A DNA stretch of 64,000 nt from Candidatus Zhuqueibacterota bacterium (GTDB taxonomy: Bacteria > Zhuqueibacterota > Zhuqueibacteria > Oceanimicrobiales > Oceanimicrobiaceae). Position numbers and translations under genes: made by a program. The notes beneath the pieces were generated by a model that was not told where the DNA came from, ran no database searches, and saw nothing but the letters and a program-made list of their open reading frames with translations. Positions 56,624 to 64,000 of this stretch are shown piece by piece (the first letter of the stretch is position 1; each line of letters starts with the position of its first letter). The stretch lies in the NCBI GenBank assembly GCA_029262055.1, contig JAJDAD010000011.1, positions 34,074 to 98,073 of the forward strand, given 5' to 3'.

Positions 56624-57685
56624 CTAGCTTTGTGTAACCAGAATCTTTCCCGGGTGTTCATGGGTTACCCGGCCTATGATCGCGGCAGCGCTGACGTCTT
56701 TCGAGTGCAGCTCAGCCACCAGCTCTTCAGCAGCTTCTGCCGATACGGAAATAAGCAGGCCGCCTGAGGTTTGCGGGTCATAGAGCGCGTGTACTATATT
56801 TTCTGAAATATGGTCGTCCAAGCGGACATTGGCCCCGACATATTCCCTGTTTGTGCGGTCCCCCTTGGTCAGGTGGCCCGCCCCGGCTAACTCTTCCGTG
56901 CCCGGGAACAACCGAATTTTGTCGGCATAAAAAACCATCCCGGCCTGGCTGGCCGCGGCCATACTCCACGCATGTCCCAACAGACTAAACCCGGTGATGT
57001 CCGTGCAGGCATGGGCATCAAAACGCACCGCTGCGACCGCTGCGGCAGCGTTCAGCTGCAGCATAGCCTCGGTCACTTCCGTGTACAAAGAAGCTGGTAT
57101 CTCGCCTAGTTTTAGCGCTGTGGTGACAATACCGGTCCCGATCGGTTTGGTCAGGACCAGGGCATCTCCGGGCCGGGCATTGGCATTGGTGAGAATGCGT
57201 TCTGGATCAATCGTACCGGTGACCGCCAAACCGTATTTCATTTCCTGGTCTTCTACGGAATGGCCACCGATGATCAGGCAGCTGGCCTGCATGGCTTTAT
57301 CGTGGCCGCCGCGCAGGATTTCGGTCAGAATATCGGGGCCCACCGTGGACTTTGGATAACAGACGATATTCAGCGCCGTCACCGGTGTGCCGCCCATGGC
57401 GTACACGTCCGACAATGAATTTGCGACTGCGATCGCACCATATGTGTATGGATCGTCTACAATCGGTGTAAAGAAATCAACAGTTTGCACCAACGCCAGA
57501 TCATCCCGCACCCGAAAGACTCCGGCATCGTCAACGGTATTGATGCCGACCAGTAAATCGGGATGACTGGGCTTGGGGAGCTTGTCCAAAACATGCCGCA
57601 ACTCCGTTGGGCTAAGCTTGGACGCTCAGCCGGCACAGGCGACGGTGTGTGTCAGGCGGAAGATTTCTTCCTTGTGATGATTCAT
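56624..57685 (-). CDS. selD: selenide, water dikinase SelD with in-frame UGA selenocysteine
   Basis: SelD makes selenophosphate from selenide and ATP, the selenium donor for selenocysteine tRNA. The uninterrupted frame starts only at 57601, but the same frame continues upstream through one TGA (57628-57626) to an ATG at 57685 preceded by AAGAAGG. The added residues read MNHHKEEIFRLTHTVACAG-U-ASKLSPTEL, which is the SelD active-site motif with U at position 20 where others have Cys or Sec, followed by the conserved Lys. The rest is standard SelD: GINTVDDAGVFRV, VDFFTPIVDDPYTYGAIAVANSLSDVYAMGG and YDPQTSGGLLI. Total length, 353 residues, is normal. SelB is encoded just upstream; selA and tRNA-Sec are not in the window. 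Confidence 0.95.
57584..57623 (-). promoter_or_regulatory. putative SECIS element in selD
   Basis: Starting two bases after the UGA, GTCCAA (57623-57618) pairs with TTGGAC (57589-57584), and within it a second hairpin GCC-CAAC-GGA-GTTG-C-GGC (57612-57595) is formed. The apical GGA loop is 20 bases after the UGA, in the window used by bacterial SECIS elements, and it contains the expected G. Confidence 0.65.
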
Positions 57686-57788
57686 TGAGCCTTCTTGCGG
57701 TTAGGTAATGGTTTTCAATCTACAACACTTGCACATCCACTTAGATTCCGGATCCGAAGCTATTACTACTATTTGTGCCAATTCATGG

Positions 57789-59690
57789 TCAATCCTGCAA
57801 AACTCGCACATCGCCGGTTCGCATGGTGATTCCGAGCTGGTCGAAATAGTTTATGAGCGGCATCGCGTATTTTCGGCTTGCGCCGTTGATCAGCTCCTTG
57901 AATTGGCCTATGGAAATCTCTCCATTTTGCGCCAGGAAAGCAAGCAGTTTCTCCCGCGCGGCATCCACATGCCGGACATGGAAAAAGACATCGGCCTCCA
58001 CCCTGATGACAGCACCGGTGGCCACCAGAATACCGAGCACGTCTGCCAGGTCGCCGGCTGTAGCGTCGAGTTTTCGTGCCATCGCGGACTCGGACGAGGT
58101 GTTGTATTCTTCTTCCAGCAGGAGCGCTTCGATTCTGCGCTTAAGGGACTCCAGTTGTTCAGAAAGCTTGATCTTGTAGCTGCTCAGACTCAACAGGCCT
58201 TCTGTTTCTTTCACCTGCTCCGCGCTCTTGGCAAGATCGACAACAAGGTCAAACAGCTCTCTGTCCGGCGCCGGCCTGATCTGTTGCATCAGTTCCCGCT
58301 TGGCGATACCCGTTCTAAACGGATTCCTTTCGTGGAACTTCTGCAACAAGCGCAGACACTCATCGTTAAGCAAATCGAGCCTTGCTTTGTGCGCCACGCC
58401 GGGTCGGCCACGTTTCTTCAAACTCACAATCCTCTGTTCTGTAGCCAACGGCTTCATGAGTTGCAGGACCACATCCTGTACAACCGCAAGGCGACTGGCC
58501 AGATTTTCGATGGTTACGACAAAAAAGCCGGCGGAAAGCAAAATCACCTCCAACGCCTCGGCAGGATCTTGCTTCTCCATATTGTGGAAGTCGGTCAGGA
58601 CATCGGAAGAGGACAGCTTCCGGCGCGGAGCATCCGCGTTGAGAATGCGGCCACCGCCAATCGTTACAGTCGGCGAATAGCGACGCAGAACAAACGGATC
58701 AAACCTGCGGGCTGTGGCCGGTCGCTCGAGGTGTAACTGCGCATAGCCCTCCTGACCGGGTTCTAGCTTACTGCTCTCTACGATTGACATCCGGGCCATA
58801 ATCTCCGCAGTGCCGATATGGACCCGTACGCGTGTCCCGGAACCTACGGCCTGGGGAGCAGCGTCAAGCAACCTGACACTGACGTCAAAGCGCGATGAGG
58901 CGCTGAAATAGTCCGGACTGGCAACCACATCTCCCCTGCCGATTGCGCCAAGGTCAAGCGCCTGCAGGTTCAAAGCGGCACGGTCGCCAGCGGAGACTGA
59001 CTTGACTGACTTGCCCTGGCACTGCAGCGTACGGACGCGGCAGACGCGTTTTTCCGGCAGAGTCTCTACAGTCTCACCCAAAGCCAGGGCGCCGGACAGA
59101 ACCGATCCGGTCACAACCGTACCGAAGCCCTTTACGCTAAAAGCCCGATCCACCGGCATCCAGAAAAGTCCGGTGTCCTGATTCCGTTTGACTCCTTCTG
59201 CCGCGGCCAGCATCTCTGTTTTCAGGTCAGCAATACCGTGTCCGGTAACGGAAGAAACAAAATGCACGGGAGCGTTTGCAAGAAAAGACCCCTGCACCAA
59301 TTGCTGCACGTCATCCCGGACTAAACCACGCCACTCATCGTCCACCAGGTCTGACTTTGTGATCGCAATCACGCCGGTTTTCACCTGCAGCAGCTTCAAT
59401 ATGTCCAGGTGCTCGCGCGTCTGCGGCATCACACCGTCATCCGCCGCGACCACAAACAGCACCAGGTCGATGCTACTCACTCCGGCGACCATGTTGCGAA
59501 TGAATTTCTCATGCCCGGGCACATCGATGATTGTGGCGCGCCCTTCGATATGGGCAAAGCCGATATCGATGGTCAGACCGCGCTCTTTTTCCTCTTTGAG
59601 CCGGTCAGTATCTACACCGGTAAGCGCACGAACGAGAGCGGTCTTGCCGTGATCGATATGACCCGCTGTTCCAATGATTAGATTTGACAC
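57789..59690 (-). CDS. selB: selenocysteine-specific translation elongation factor
   Basis: The 633-residue protein is SelB, the EF-Tu-like GTPase that brings selenocysteyl-tRNA to UGA codons by binding the SECIS hairpin. Domain I holds GTAGHIDHGKTALVRALTG, DRLKEEKERGLTIDIGFA, IIDVPGHEKFIRNM and ITKSD; domains II-III follow, with KGFGTVVTGSVLSG. The C-terminal third is the winged-helix region that binds mRNA (LDATAGDLADVLGILVATGAVIRVEADVFFH). The start is a GTG at 59690 without a clear ribosome site. It lies about 100 bases upstream of selD on the same strand, so the two are probably one operon. It confirms that UGA is read as selenocysteine in this organism. Confidence 0.95.
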   Translation of the reverse strand: MSNLIIGTAGHIDHGKTALVRALTGVDTDRLKEEKERGLTIDIGFAHIEGRATIIDVPGHEKFIRNMVAGVSSIDLVLFVVAADDGVMPQTREHLDILKLLQVKTGVIAITKSDLVDDEWRGLVRDDVQQLVQGSFLANAPVHFVSSVTGHGIADLKTEMLAAAEGVKRNQDTGLFWMPVDRAFSVKGFGTVVTGSVLSGALALGETVETLPEKRVCRVRTLQCQGKSVKSVSAGDRAALNLQALDLGAIGRGDVVASPDYFSASSRFDVSVRLLDAAPQAVGSGTRVRVHIGTAEIMARMSIVESSKLEPGQEGYAQLHLERPATARRFDPFVLRRYSPTVTIGGGRILNADAPRRKLSSSDVLTDFHNMEKQDPAEALEVILLSAGFFVVTIENLASRLAVVQDVVLQLMKPLATEQRIVSLKKRGRPGVAHKARLDLLNDECLRLLQKFHERNPFRTGIAKRELMQQIRPAPDRELFDLVVDLAKSAEQVKETEGLLSLSSYKIKLSEQLESLKRRIEALLLEEEYNTSSESAMARKLDATAGDLADVLGILVATGAVIRVEADVFFHVRHVDAAREKLLAFLAQNGEISIGQFKELINGASRKYAMPLINYFDQLGITMRTGDVRVLQD

Positions 59691-59827
59691 AATTTCAATT
59701 ATCGTGGATTTAGAAACCGATTAAGGTGTATTTTAAACAAAACATGCTTGAAAAGCAAATCCCCACTGCATGAAGACCGAACGCCTGTTTAAAGTGAAAA
59801 GGAGAGGAAACAGAAGATTTAGCGGAA

Positions 59828-59847
59828 CAAACCGACCGGTTGGTCTG
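59828..59847. promoter_or_regulatory. TetR-type operator, likely autoregulatory
   Basis: CAAACCGACCGGTTGGTCTG is a 20-base inverted repeat with 8 of 10 pairs matching, of the ACC-GGT form often bound by TetR/AcrR regulators. It ends one base before a TATAAG (59848-59853) that could be the -10 of the regulator gene starting at 59861. Confidence 0.6.
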
Positions 59848-59860
59848 TATAAGCTTCATT

Positions 59861-60523
59861 ATGTGTCCGAATTCAGAAAAGAAAATAAACAAAGGCCAAA
59901 ACACGCGGCGCGACATCATTAACAGCGCGGCTATTCTTTTTGCGAAAAACGGCTACAACCACACATCCCTGGCGGAAATTCTGGAAGCCACCGATCTGAC
60001 GAAAGGCGGCTTTTACTTCCACTTCAAAAGCAAAGAAGCGCTTGGTGAGGCGGTTCTGGAGGCCCTTGAGGATTATTGGGAGCGCGAGTTGCTGCCAGTG
60101 CTCGAGCGCGGCCACGATGCGCAGCAAAGGCTCGAGACCATTCTGCAAATGCCTGGCGATTGCCTCTCGACCCCAAACTGTCTGCGGCCAACCGTACTTT
60201 TGCTCAATCTCGCAACCGAAATGATCGAGTCTCACACAAAGTTCTCGCAACGGATAAAGAGCATCTATCAAAACTGGCTTTCGACCATAACAAGCATTAT
60301 CGTGGCGGGCCAGGCAGATGGAACTTTTGACCGGGCTATTGATGCGACAGCGGTAGCCGGCGTCATTATGAGCACGATCATGGGCGCCAATCTTCTGACA
60401 CTTCTGCAGAGCGACCCCTGTATCTACCAGAAACAGCTCTCTTCCCTCAAGACGATTCTGCTGCAGGGAATTGGCACTGGACAAAAGGAGTTAGGAAATG
60501 CCTTTTCTGAAGTCAATTCGTAA
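59861..60523 (+). CDS. TetR/AcrR-family transcriptional regulator
   Basis: The 220-residue protein is a TetR-family repressor. Residues about 14-60 form the DNA-binding domain: [48 protein letters not shown], with the GGFYFHF recognition-helix end. The C-terminal ligand-binding domain ([28 protein letters not shown]) fits the TetR_C group. I chose the ATG at 59861; a TTG at 59840 would lie inside the operator. If TATAAG at 59848 is its -10, the transcript would be almost leaderless. The ECF sigma gene starts 26 bases before this one ends, so the two are coupled, and the repressor probably controls the sigma factor too. Confidence 0.9.
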   Translation: MCPNSEKKINKGQNTRRDIINSAAILFAKNGYNHTSLAEILEATDLTKGGFYFHFKSKEALGEAVLEALEDYWERELLPVLERGHDAQQRLETILQMPGDCLSTPNCLRPTVLLLNLATEMIESHTKFSQRIKSIYQNWLSTITSIIVAGQADGTFDRAIDATAVAGVIMSTIMGANLLTLLQSDPCIYQKQLSSLKTILLQGIGTGQKELGNAFSEVNS

Positions 60524-61088
60524 ACACGAGCAGGGCGCTTTTCACGTCCTTTTCGATGAACACTTAAATGGGCTCTACTCCCTGGCACTGCGCATGACGC
60601 GCAATCAACTCGATGCGGAAGATCTGGTGCAAGATACCGCACTCAAGGCTTACGGCTATTTTGACAAATTTGATCAGGGTACGAACTTTCGTGCGTGGCT
60701 CTATCGTATCCTGACAAACAATTTTATTAACATCTACCGAAAAAACAAGAAACAACCCCTGCAAGTTGAAATTGACAATGTCTCCTACAAACTAAAAGAT
60801 CGCGGTAGTAGCTACTGGGAACGGCTCGACAACCGTGATCACAAGCATGAGTACCACGACCTGTTTGATGACGAAGTAAACAAGGCTATCGATCGCTTGC
60901 CAGATGAATACAAAATGGTCGTTCTTCTGGCCGACGTTGAGAGTCTTAGCTATAAAGAGATTTCGGAGATCATCGACAGCCCGATCGGCACGGTCATGTC
61001 GCGATTACACCGCGGCAGAAAGCTACTCCAAAAGAGCCTGGCAAAATATGCTGCTGATGAGTATGGACTTGTGCCGGACCCAGAGTAG
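60498..61088 (+). CDS. ECF-type sigma-70 family RNA polymerase sigma factor
   Basis: The 196-residue protein is an extracytoplasmic-function sigma factor. Region 2 is [44 protein letters not shown] with [19 protein letters not shown] (about 13-80), and region 4 is [48 protein letters not shown] (about 133-180). AAGGAG precedes the ATG at good spacing, inside the end of the TetR gene. ECF factors are usually followed by their membrane anti-sigma factor; here the next 680 bases contain no gene. Control may instead be transcriptional, through the overlapping TetR repressor. Confidence 0.92.
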   Translation: MPFLKSIRKHEQGAFHVLFDEHLNGLYSLALRMTRNQLDAEDLVQDTALKAYGYFDKFDQGTNFRAWLYRILTNNFINIYRKNKKQPLQVEIDNVSYKLKDRGSSYWERLDNRDHKHEYHDLFDDEVNKAIDRLPDEYKMVVLLADVESLSYKEISEIIDSPIGTVMSRLHRGRKLLQKSLAKYAADEYGLVPDPE

Positions 61089-61196
61089 TTCGTTTCGTCC
61101 ATTCGTGAACGTGTTTACCAACAGCCACGCAACACACTGGCCAGAAGTATCTCCTTGCACGCTCAAAGTAATAAATCAACAAAAATATTAAAAGAG

Positions 61197-61225
61197 TTGA
61201 CATTAAGAAACGTTAATCATACCTT
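61197..61225 (+). promoter_or_regulatory. sigma-70-type promoter candidate
   Basis: TTGACA (61197-61202) and TACCTT (61220-61225) are 17 bases apart. The -35 is perfect and the -10 weak. The nearest gene downstream begins at 61786. Confidence 0.4.
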
Positions 61226-61698
61226 CCCGTCGTATTTTATCCACTAAGTGTCTTGGTGGAGATGTTTGGCCTTAGCTGTCAGTACTAAAGTAAAGGTCTA
61301 TACGGAGTTCGGCAGTGGATAGTTGGAAGTGTTGTGCATACAGAACCCGATATTCAAGAATCCAGAAGAGACATCAGGTCCGATTTGGTCGTACTTATCC
61401 TAGCACGCGACTGACCCCGAAAATAACCTACCACTACCCGAGACTGGCCCACCACGTTGTATCCATCGTTTCACCGATCACCAACCAACCGCTGGCTGCC
61501 ATGTTACAGTATTATTCTCTGGCATTAGAGTTCCATATTTTGGCTTCATTTCTAAGAAGGATGATTAGCCAGAGGCCAGGAAACTGACTTTAGCCCGGAG
61601 GCATCCGAGAGTCACCTTGGTTTAAGTAAACGGAGTATCTCGCGTAGGAGGCAGATAGTTTAGTTAACTCCTGGCCTAGCAGGCCGTTGGATATTCTA

Positions 61699-61733
61699 TC
61701 CCAGAGCATAGCGATTCATAATATGCTCTGGGA
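61699..61733. repeat. 12-base perfect inverted repeat before the response-regulator gene
   Basis: TCCCAGAGCATA (61699-61710) and TATGCTCTGGGA (61722-61733) flank an 11-base loop, 52 bases before the start codon. There is no T-run after it, so it is more likely an operator or a 5'-leader hairpin than a terminator. Confidence 0.8.
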
Positions 61734-61785
61734 GACAGTGCATTGCGGGAGTTCATTCTGCAAGTGATTGGTTGGGGAGAGAAGC

Positions 61786-63666
61786 ATGGATGTCACACAT
61801 ATAGCTGTGGTAGGGGTCGAGGACAGGCTCACCGAGTCGCTGCAAAAAGCACTTTCCCAATTAGGCTACGAAGTTTGTCAAAACTCATCTTCTCCGGAGG
61901 AGGCACTAGCATACTTGCGCGGCAACCACATCCGGATTGACTTAGTCTTGATGGATGTTAAGCTCATGGGGCAGCTTAACGGGATAGAGGCTGCCTCAAA
62001 AATATCTAAACAGTTCGATAAGCCGGTAATCTACATCAGCACTTTTTCAGACGCGAACTTACTAGAGCGCTCGAGATTAACTAGTCCCGATGGTTACATC
62101 TTTGATCTCTGCAATCCAACTGAAATACACACTGTTATTCGCGTCGCATTTGAAAAGAAAAGGCGTGAGCAAGTGCTACTTTCCAGGTTACACTGGCTTA
62201 ATTCGACCATTGATGGTATCACTTGTGCAATAGTCACCGTGGATACAGCCGGTTTTATCCAAAATGCAAATCAGGCATTTGAACAGCTGTCGGGACATAG
62301 TCGGGTCAGGCTAAAACACAGACCGCTTTGTGATGTGATCAGTCTCGACGAAACCGGAAATAAGCTGGAAATCTCCAAAGTACAATCAGTAGCCGTCAGG
62401 CTTAACAGTAATGGTGAGCATGCAAGCCAGGACCGCCGCAGCTCATCGTGCAAAGAAGATGCTGTGCGAGTATATCTGCATTCTCTTCCTATCGAGAATG
62501 ATCATGGTCCTTCCATAGGGAGTGTTTTGTTTTTCAATATCAATCCCTCCGCGGGCTCTTCACCTTCAAAAGAAATGCCGGCTGCCTTTCCTGAACGCAT
62601 AGGACCGAGCAGGGCTGAATGGTTAGGAGTACATGCCGGGTCAAGTATTGAAAATATGGCCGATCACCCGCCTGATACTGGGCCTCATAAGCCTAGCTGT
62701 TGGGAACTCTCTTCAGGGGATAAAATCATAGGATCTAGTACAGCTCTCCGCAACGTGATGACCCTGGTCCAGCAGATAGCAAGGACAGATTGCAATGTAT
62801 TCATAACTGGCGAGACCGGCACTGGAAAAGAACTGGTGGCCAGAGCATTACACTGCTTCAGCAACCGCTCGCAAGAGAACTTTGTTCCTTTGGATTGCGT
62901 TGCAATGCCGGCCAACCTGCTCGAAAGTGAACTTTTCGGATTTGAAAAAGGTGCATTCACAGGTGCTTACGGCAGAAAATCAGGACTATTAGAATTTGCC
63001 CACAAAGGTACAATTTTTCTCGATGAGATTTCCGAACTCGCGCCTGACCTGCAGCCAAAACTCTTGAGAGTTTTGCAGGAACGCAAATTCCGAAGAATTG
63101 GCGGCACCAACTTCATTCCATTGAACGCACGCGTAGTCTCTGCTACCAACCGAAACCCACTCGATGCAATTGCGAAGAACCACTTGCGACAGGATCTTCT
63201 CTATCGATTAAACGTCATCCCAATTCAAATACCGCCGTTACGTGAAAGACGCGAAGACATCCGGAGCCTCGTAGCTTATTTCCTCAAACTGCTAGCCGAA
63301 AAAAGTCGGATGGAACCCAAGACCCTCACCAATGCGGCCATGGAAACACTTTCGCGTTATGACTGGCCGGGAAATGTCCGCCAATTGCAGAATCTGGTCG
63401 AAAGAGTAGTCATACTCTCCAGGAACAATATCGTTCATGAAAGTGACCTCCCCGAACATATAAAACTGGACTCAGTTACAGCCCCAGAATATGACAGCTA
63501 CAGAGTCGCTAAAGAGAAACGTCTAGAACATTTTGAAAAAGAGTATTTCGCAGAATTGCTTATTAAGTCGAACATGAATATTGCGAGGGCTGCCAAGCTG
63601 GCGGGCATCAGCGACAAAACCATTTATCGGGCTCTAAAGAAATACCCTGATCTTTTGACACAATAA
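61786..63666 (+). CDS. sigma-54-dependent response regulator with atypical receiver
   Basis: The 626-residue protein has a receiver domain (1-120) with Asp57 in LVLMDVKLMG, a PAS-like domain (about 140-250), a loose linker, an AAA+ core (about 312-545: GETGTGKE, GFEKGAFTGAYG, GTIFLDEISEL, LRQDLLYRLNVIP) and a Fis-type helix-turn-helix (NIARAAKLAGISDKTIYRALKKY). The receiver is of the type that normally ends in GYILKPF, but here it reads GYIFDLC, so the conserved Lys is replaced by Asp; phosphorylation may be altered. The ATG at 61786 has GGGGAGAG before it. No kinase gene is adjacent; the hybrid kinase at 44.1-46.4 kb is a distant candidate partner. Confidence 0.92.
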   Translation: MDVTHIAVVGVEDRLTESLQKALSQLGYEVCQNSSSPEEALAYLRGNHIRIDLVLMDVKLMGQLNGIEAASKISKQFDKPVIYISTFSDANLLERSRLTSPDGYIFDLCNPTEIHTVIRVAFEKKRREQVLLSRLHWLNSTIDGITCAIVTVDTAGFIQNANQAFEQLSGHSRVRLKHRPLCDVISLDETGNKLEISKVQSVAVRLNSNGEHASQDRRSSSCKEDAVRVYLHSLPIENDHGPSIGSVLFFNINPSAGSSPSKEMPAAFPERIGPSRAEWLGVHAGSSIENMADHPPDTGPHKPSCWELSSGDKIIGSSTALRNVMTLVQQIARTDCNVFITGETGTGKELVARALHCFSNRSQENFVPLDCVAMPANLLESELFGFEKGAFTGAYGRKSGLLEFAHKGTIFLDEISELAPDLQPKLLRVLQERKFRRIGGTNFIPLNARVVSATNRNPLDAIAKNHLRQDLLYRLNVIPIQIPPLRERREDIRSLVAYFLKLLAEKSRMEPKTLTNAAMETLSRYDWPGNVRQLQNLVERVVILSRNNIVHESDLPEHIKLDSVTAPEYDSYRVAKEKRLEHFEKEYFAELLIKSNMNIARAAKLAGISDKTIYRALKKYPDLLTQ

Positions 63667-64000
63667 CTCTCCTTATCGCCACTTCCCCCAACCAGTAACT
63701 CAACATTGACTTTTTTGTCAAACATAGGACATCTTTGTCTTGTTGGCTTAAGCCTTGGTTTTTAATCTCTTATCAAGCTATCCACAACGAGTCTCTGACA
63801 TTAATGTCAGAACCAACCTTCACCAGACCTCCACAAGCGCTGTACTCTCTACAGCAGTTAGCCTCGCCAAGCAATTGATAAAATAGGGCCTTACGAATCG
63901 CAGGGGGAAACTGGAACTCATTCTCTGTGGGTGGCATGATAATTGGAGATTTTCAATTAATGGTTCAAAATCCCCCTAAAGACTGGATATTGTGGAAAGC
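63667..64000. other. non-coding end of the window
   Basis: No gene is visible in the last 334 bases. The stretch contains TTGAC-N6-GTCAA (about 63702-63717), the 18-base palindrome at 63794-63811 and a weak sigma-54-like TGGCATG-N4-TTGGA near 63932. It may be the upstream region of a gene beyond the window. Confidence 0.5.
63794..63811. repeat. 18-base perfect palindrome
   Basis: TCTGACATTAATGTCAGA is a perfect palindrome located about 130 bases after the sigma-54 response-regulator gene. Its size and symmetry fit a dimeric regulator site. Confidence 0.75.

Larger units (their letters stand above)
61089..61785. other. 697-base intergenic region, no gene seen, with strong inverted repeat
   Basis: No frame here looks protein-coding, and I find no anti-sigma factor gene or known RNA. 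It has a promoter candidate (61197-61225), GGCCT-AGC-AGGCC (about 61674-61686) and a 12-base perfect inverted repeat at 61699-61733. The distance from the promoter to the next gene is about 560 bases, so a small RNA or a long structured leader is possible. Confidence 0.55.

Noticed and set aside
57686..57788. tRNA-Sec gene between selB and selD
   Set aside because: The 103-base gap has no cloverleaf with UCA anticodon and no acceptor-stem pairing.
57708..58736. Plus-strand frame of 342 codons
   Set aside because: It is fully antisense to selB, whose product is unmistakable, and has no motif of its own.
61315..61587. Plus-strand frame of 90 codons considered as an anti-sigma factor
   Set aside because: It has no zinc-binding HxxxCxxC motif, no membrane helix and no ribosome site.

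Overview
The window comes from a Gram-negative-type bacterium with an outer membrane (TonB-dependent receptor, Wza/Wzi homologues, lipoproteins). Three large secreted proteins end in a C-terminal domain with a YPNPF motif and a terminal G-V-Y-x-Y/Y-I-Y strand, the sorting-domain/FlgD-like type seen in the FCB superphylum (Bacteroidetes, Ignavibacteria, Calditrichota, KSB1 and relatives). One of them is a gingipain-type (C25) cysteine peptidase. I therefore infer an FCB-group organism, perhaps Calditrichota/KSB1-like, of roughly 50% GC; this is inference from domain style, not from a marker gene. I found no rRNA, tRNA, insertion sequence or CRISPR array.

Layout. 1-3.1 kb: a DinB-like protein, a small secreted protein, and a leftward operon of macrodomain, YlxR, YlxQ (L7Ae) and 5-formyl-THF cyclo-ligase. 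3.1-28.7 kb: one long leftward polysaccharide operon starting at a sigma-70-type promoter near 28.65 kb. In transcription order it holds wza-like export porin, Wzz-like chain-length protein, Wzi-like protein, DegT aminotransferase, gmd, fcl, flippase (Wzx), methyltransferase, ATP-grasp, PHP, polysaccharide deacetylase, polymerase (Wzy), three GT4 glycosyltransferases, a WecA/MraY-type initiating transferase and, seven bases further on, the 1918-residue C25 peptidase. It reads as a Wzx/Wzy-dependent surface polysaccharide containing GDP-fucose-type sugar, with a surface peptidase or sortase co-expressed. 28.8-31.7 kb: a secreted FN3/Ig protein preceded by a good sigma-54 promoter, and next to it a sigma-54 activator. 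31.7-32.6 kb: a non-coding stretch crowded with hairpins.

32.6-40.7 kb: a leftward group of housekeeping-type genes (EcfA-like ATPase, dGTPase, TPR protein, phosphomutase-like enzyme, membrane flippase-like protein, YchF, cyclophilin lipoprotein, START-like protein). 41.3-46.4 kb: a rightward TonB-receptor / YfiR / hybrid histidine kinase sensory module. 46.9-51.7 kb: a 1587-residue surface protein with eight Hydin-type repeats. 51.7-56.5 kb: radical SAM protein, a small GIY-YIG-like protein, tail-specific protease Prc and a YdeI-like protein.

56.6-59.7 kb: selD and selB. selD carries an in-frame UGA selenocysteine codon with a plausible SECIS hairpin, so its true start lies 84 bases upstream of the longest uninterrupted reading frame. 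59.8-63.7 kb: a TetR-type regulator overlapping an ECF sigma factor, then a sigma-54 response regulator with an atypical receiver domain. The last 334 bases hold no gene but contain an 18-base perfect palindrome.
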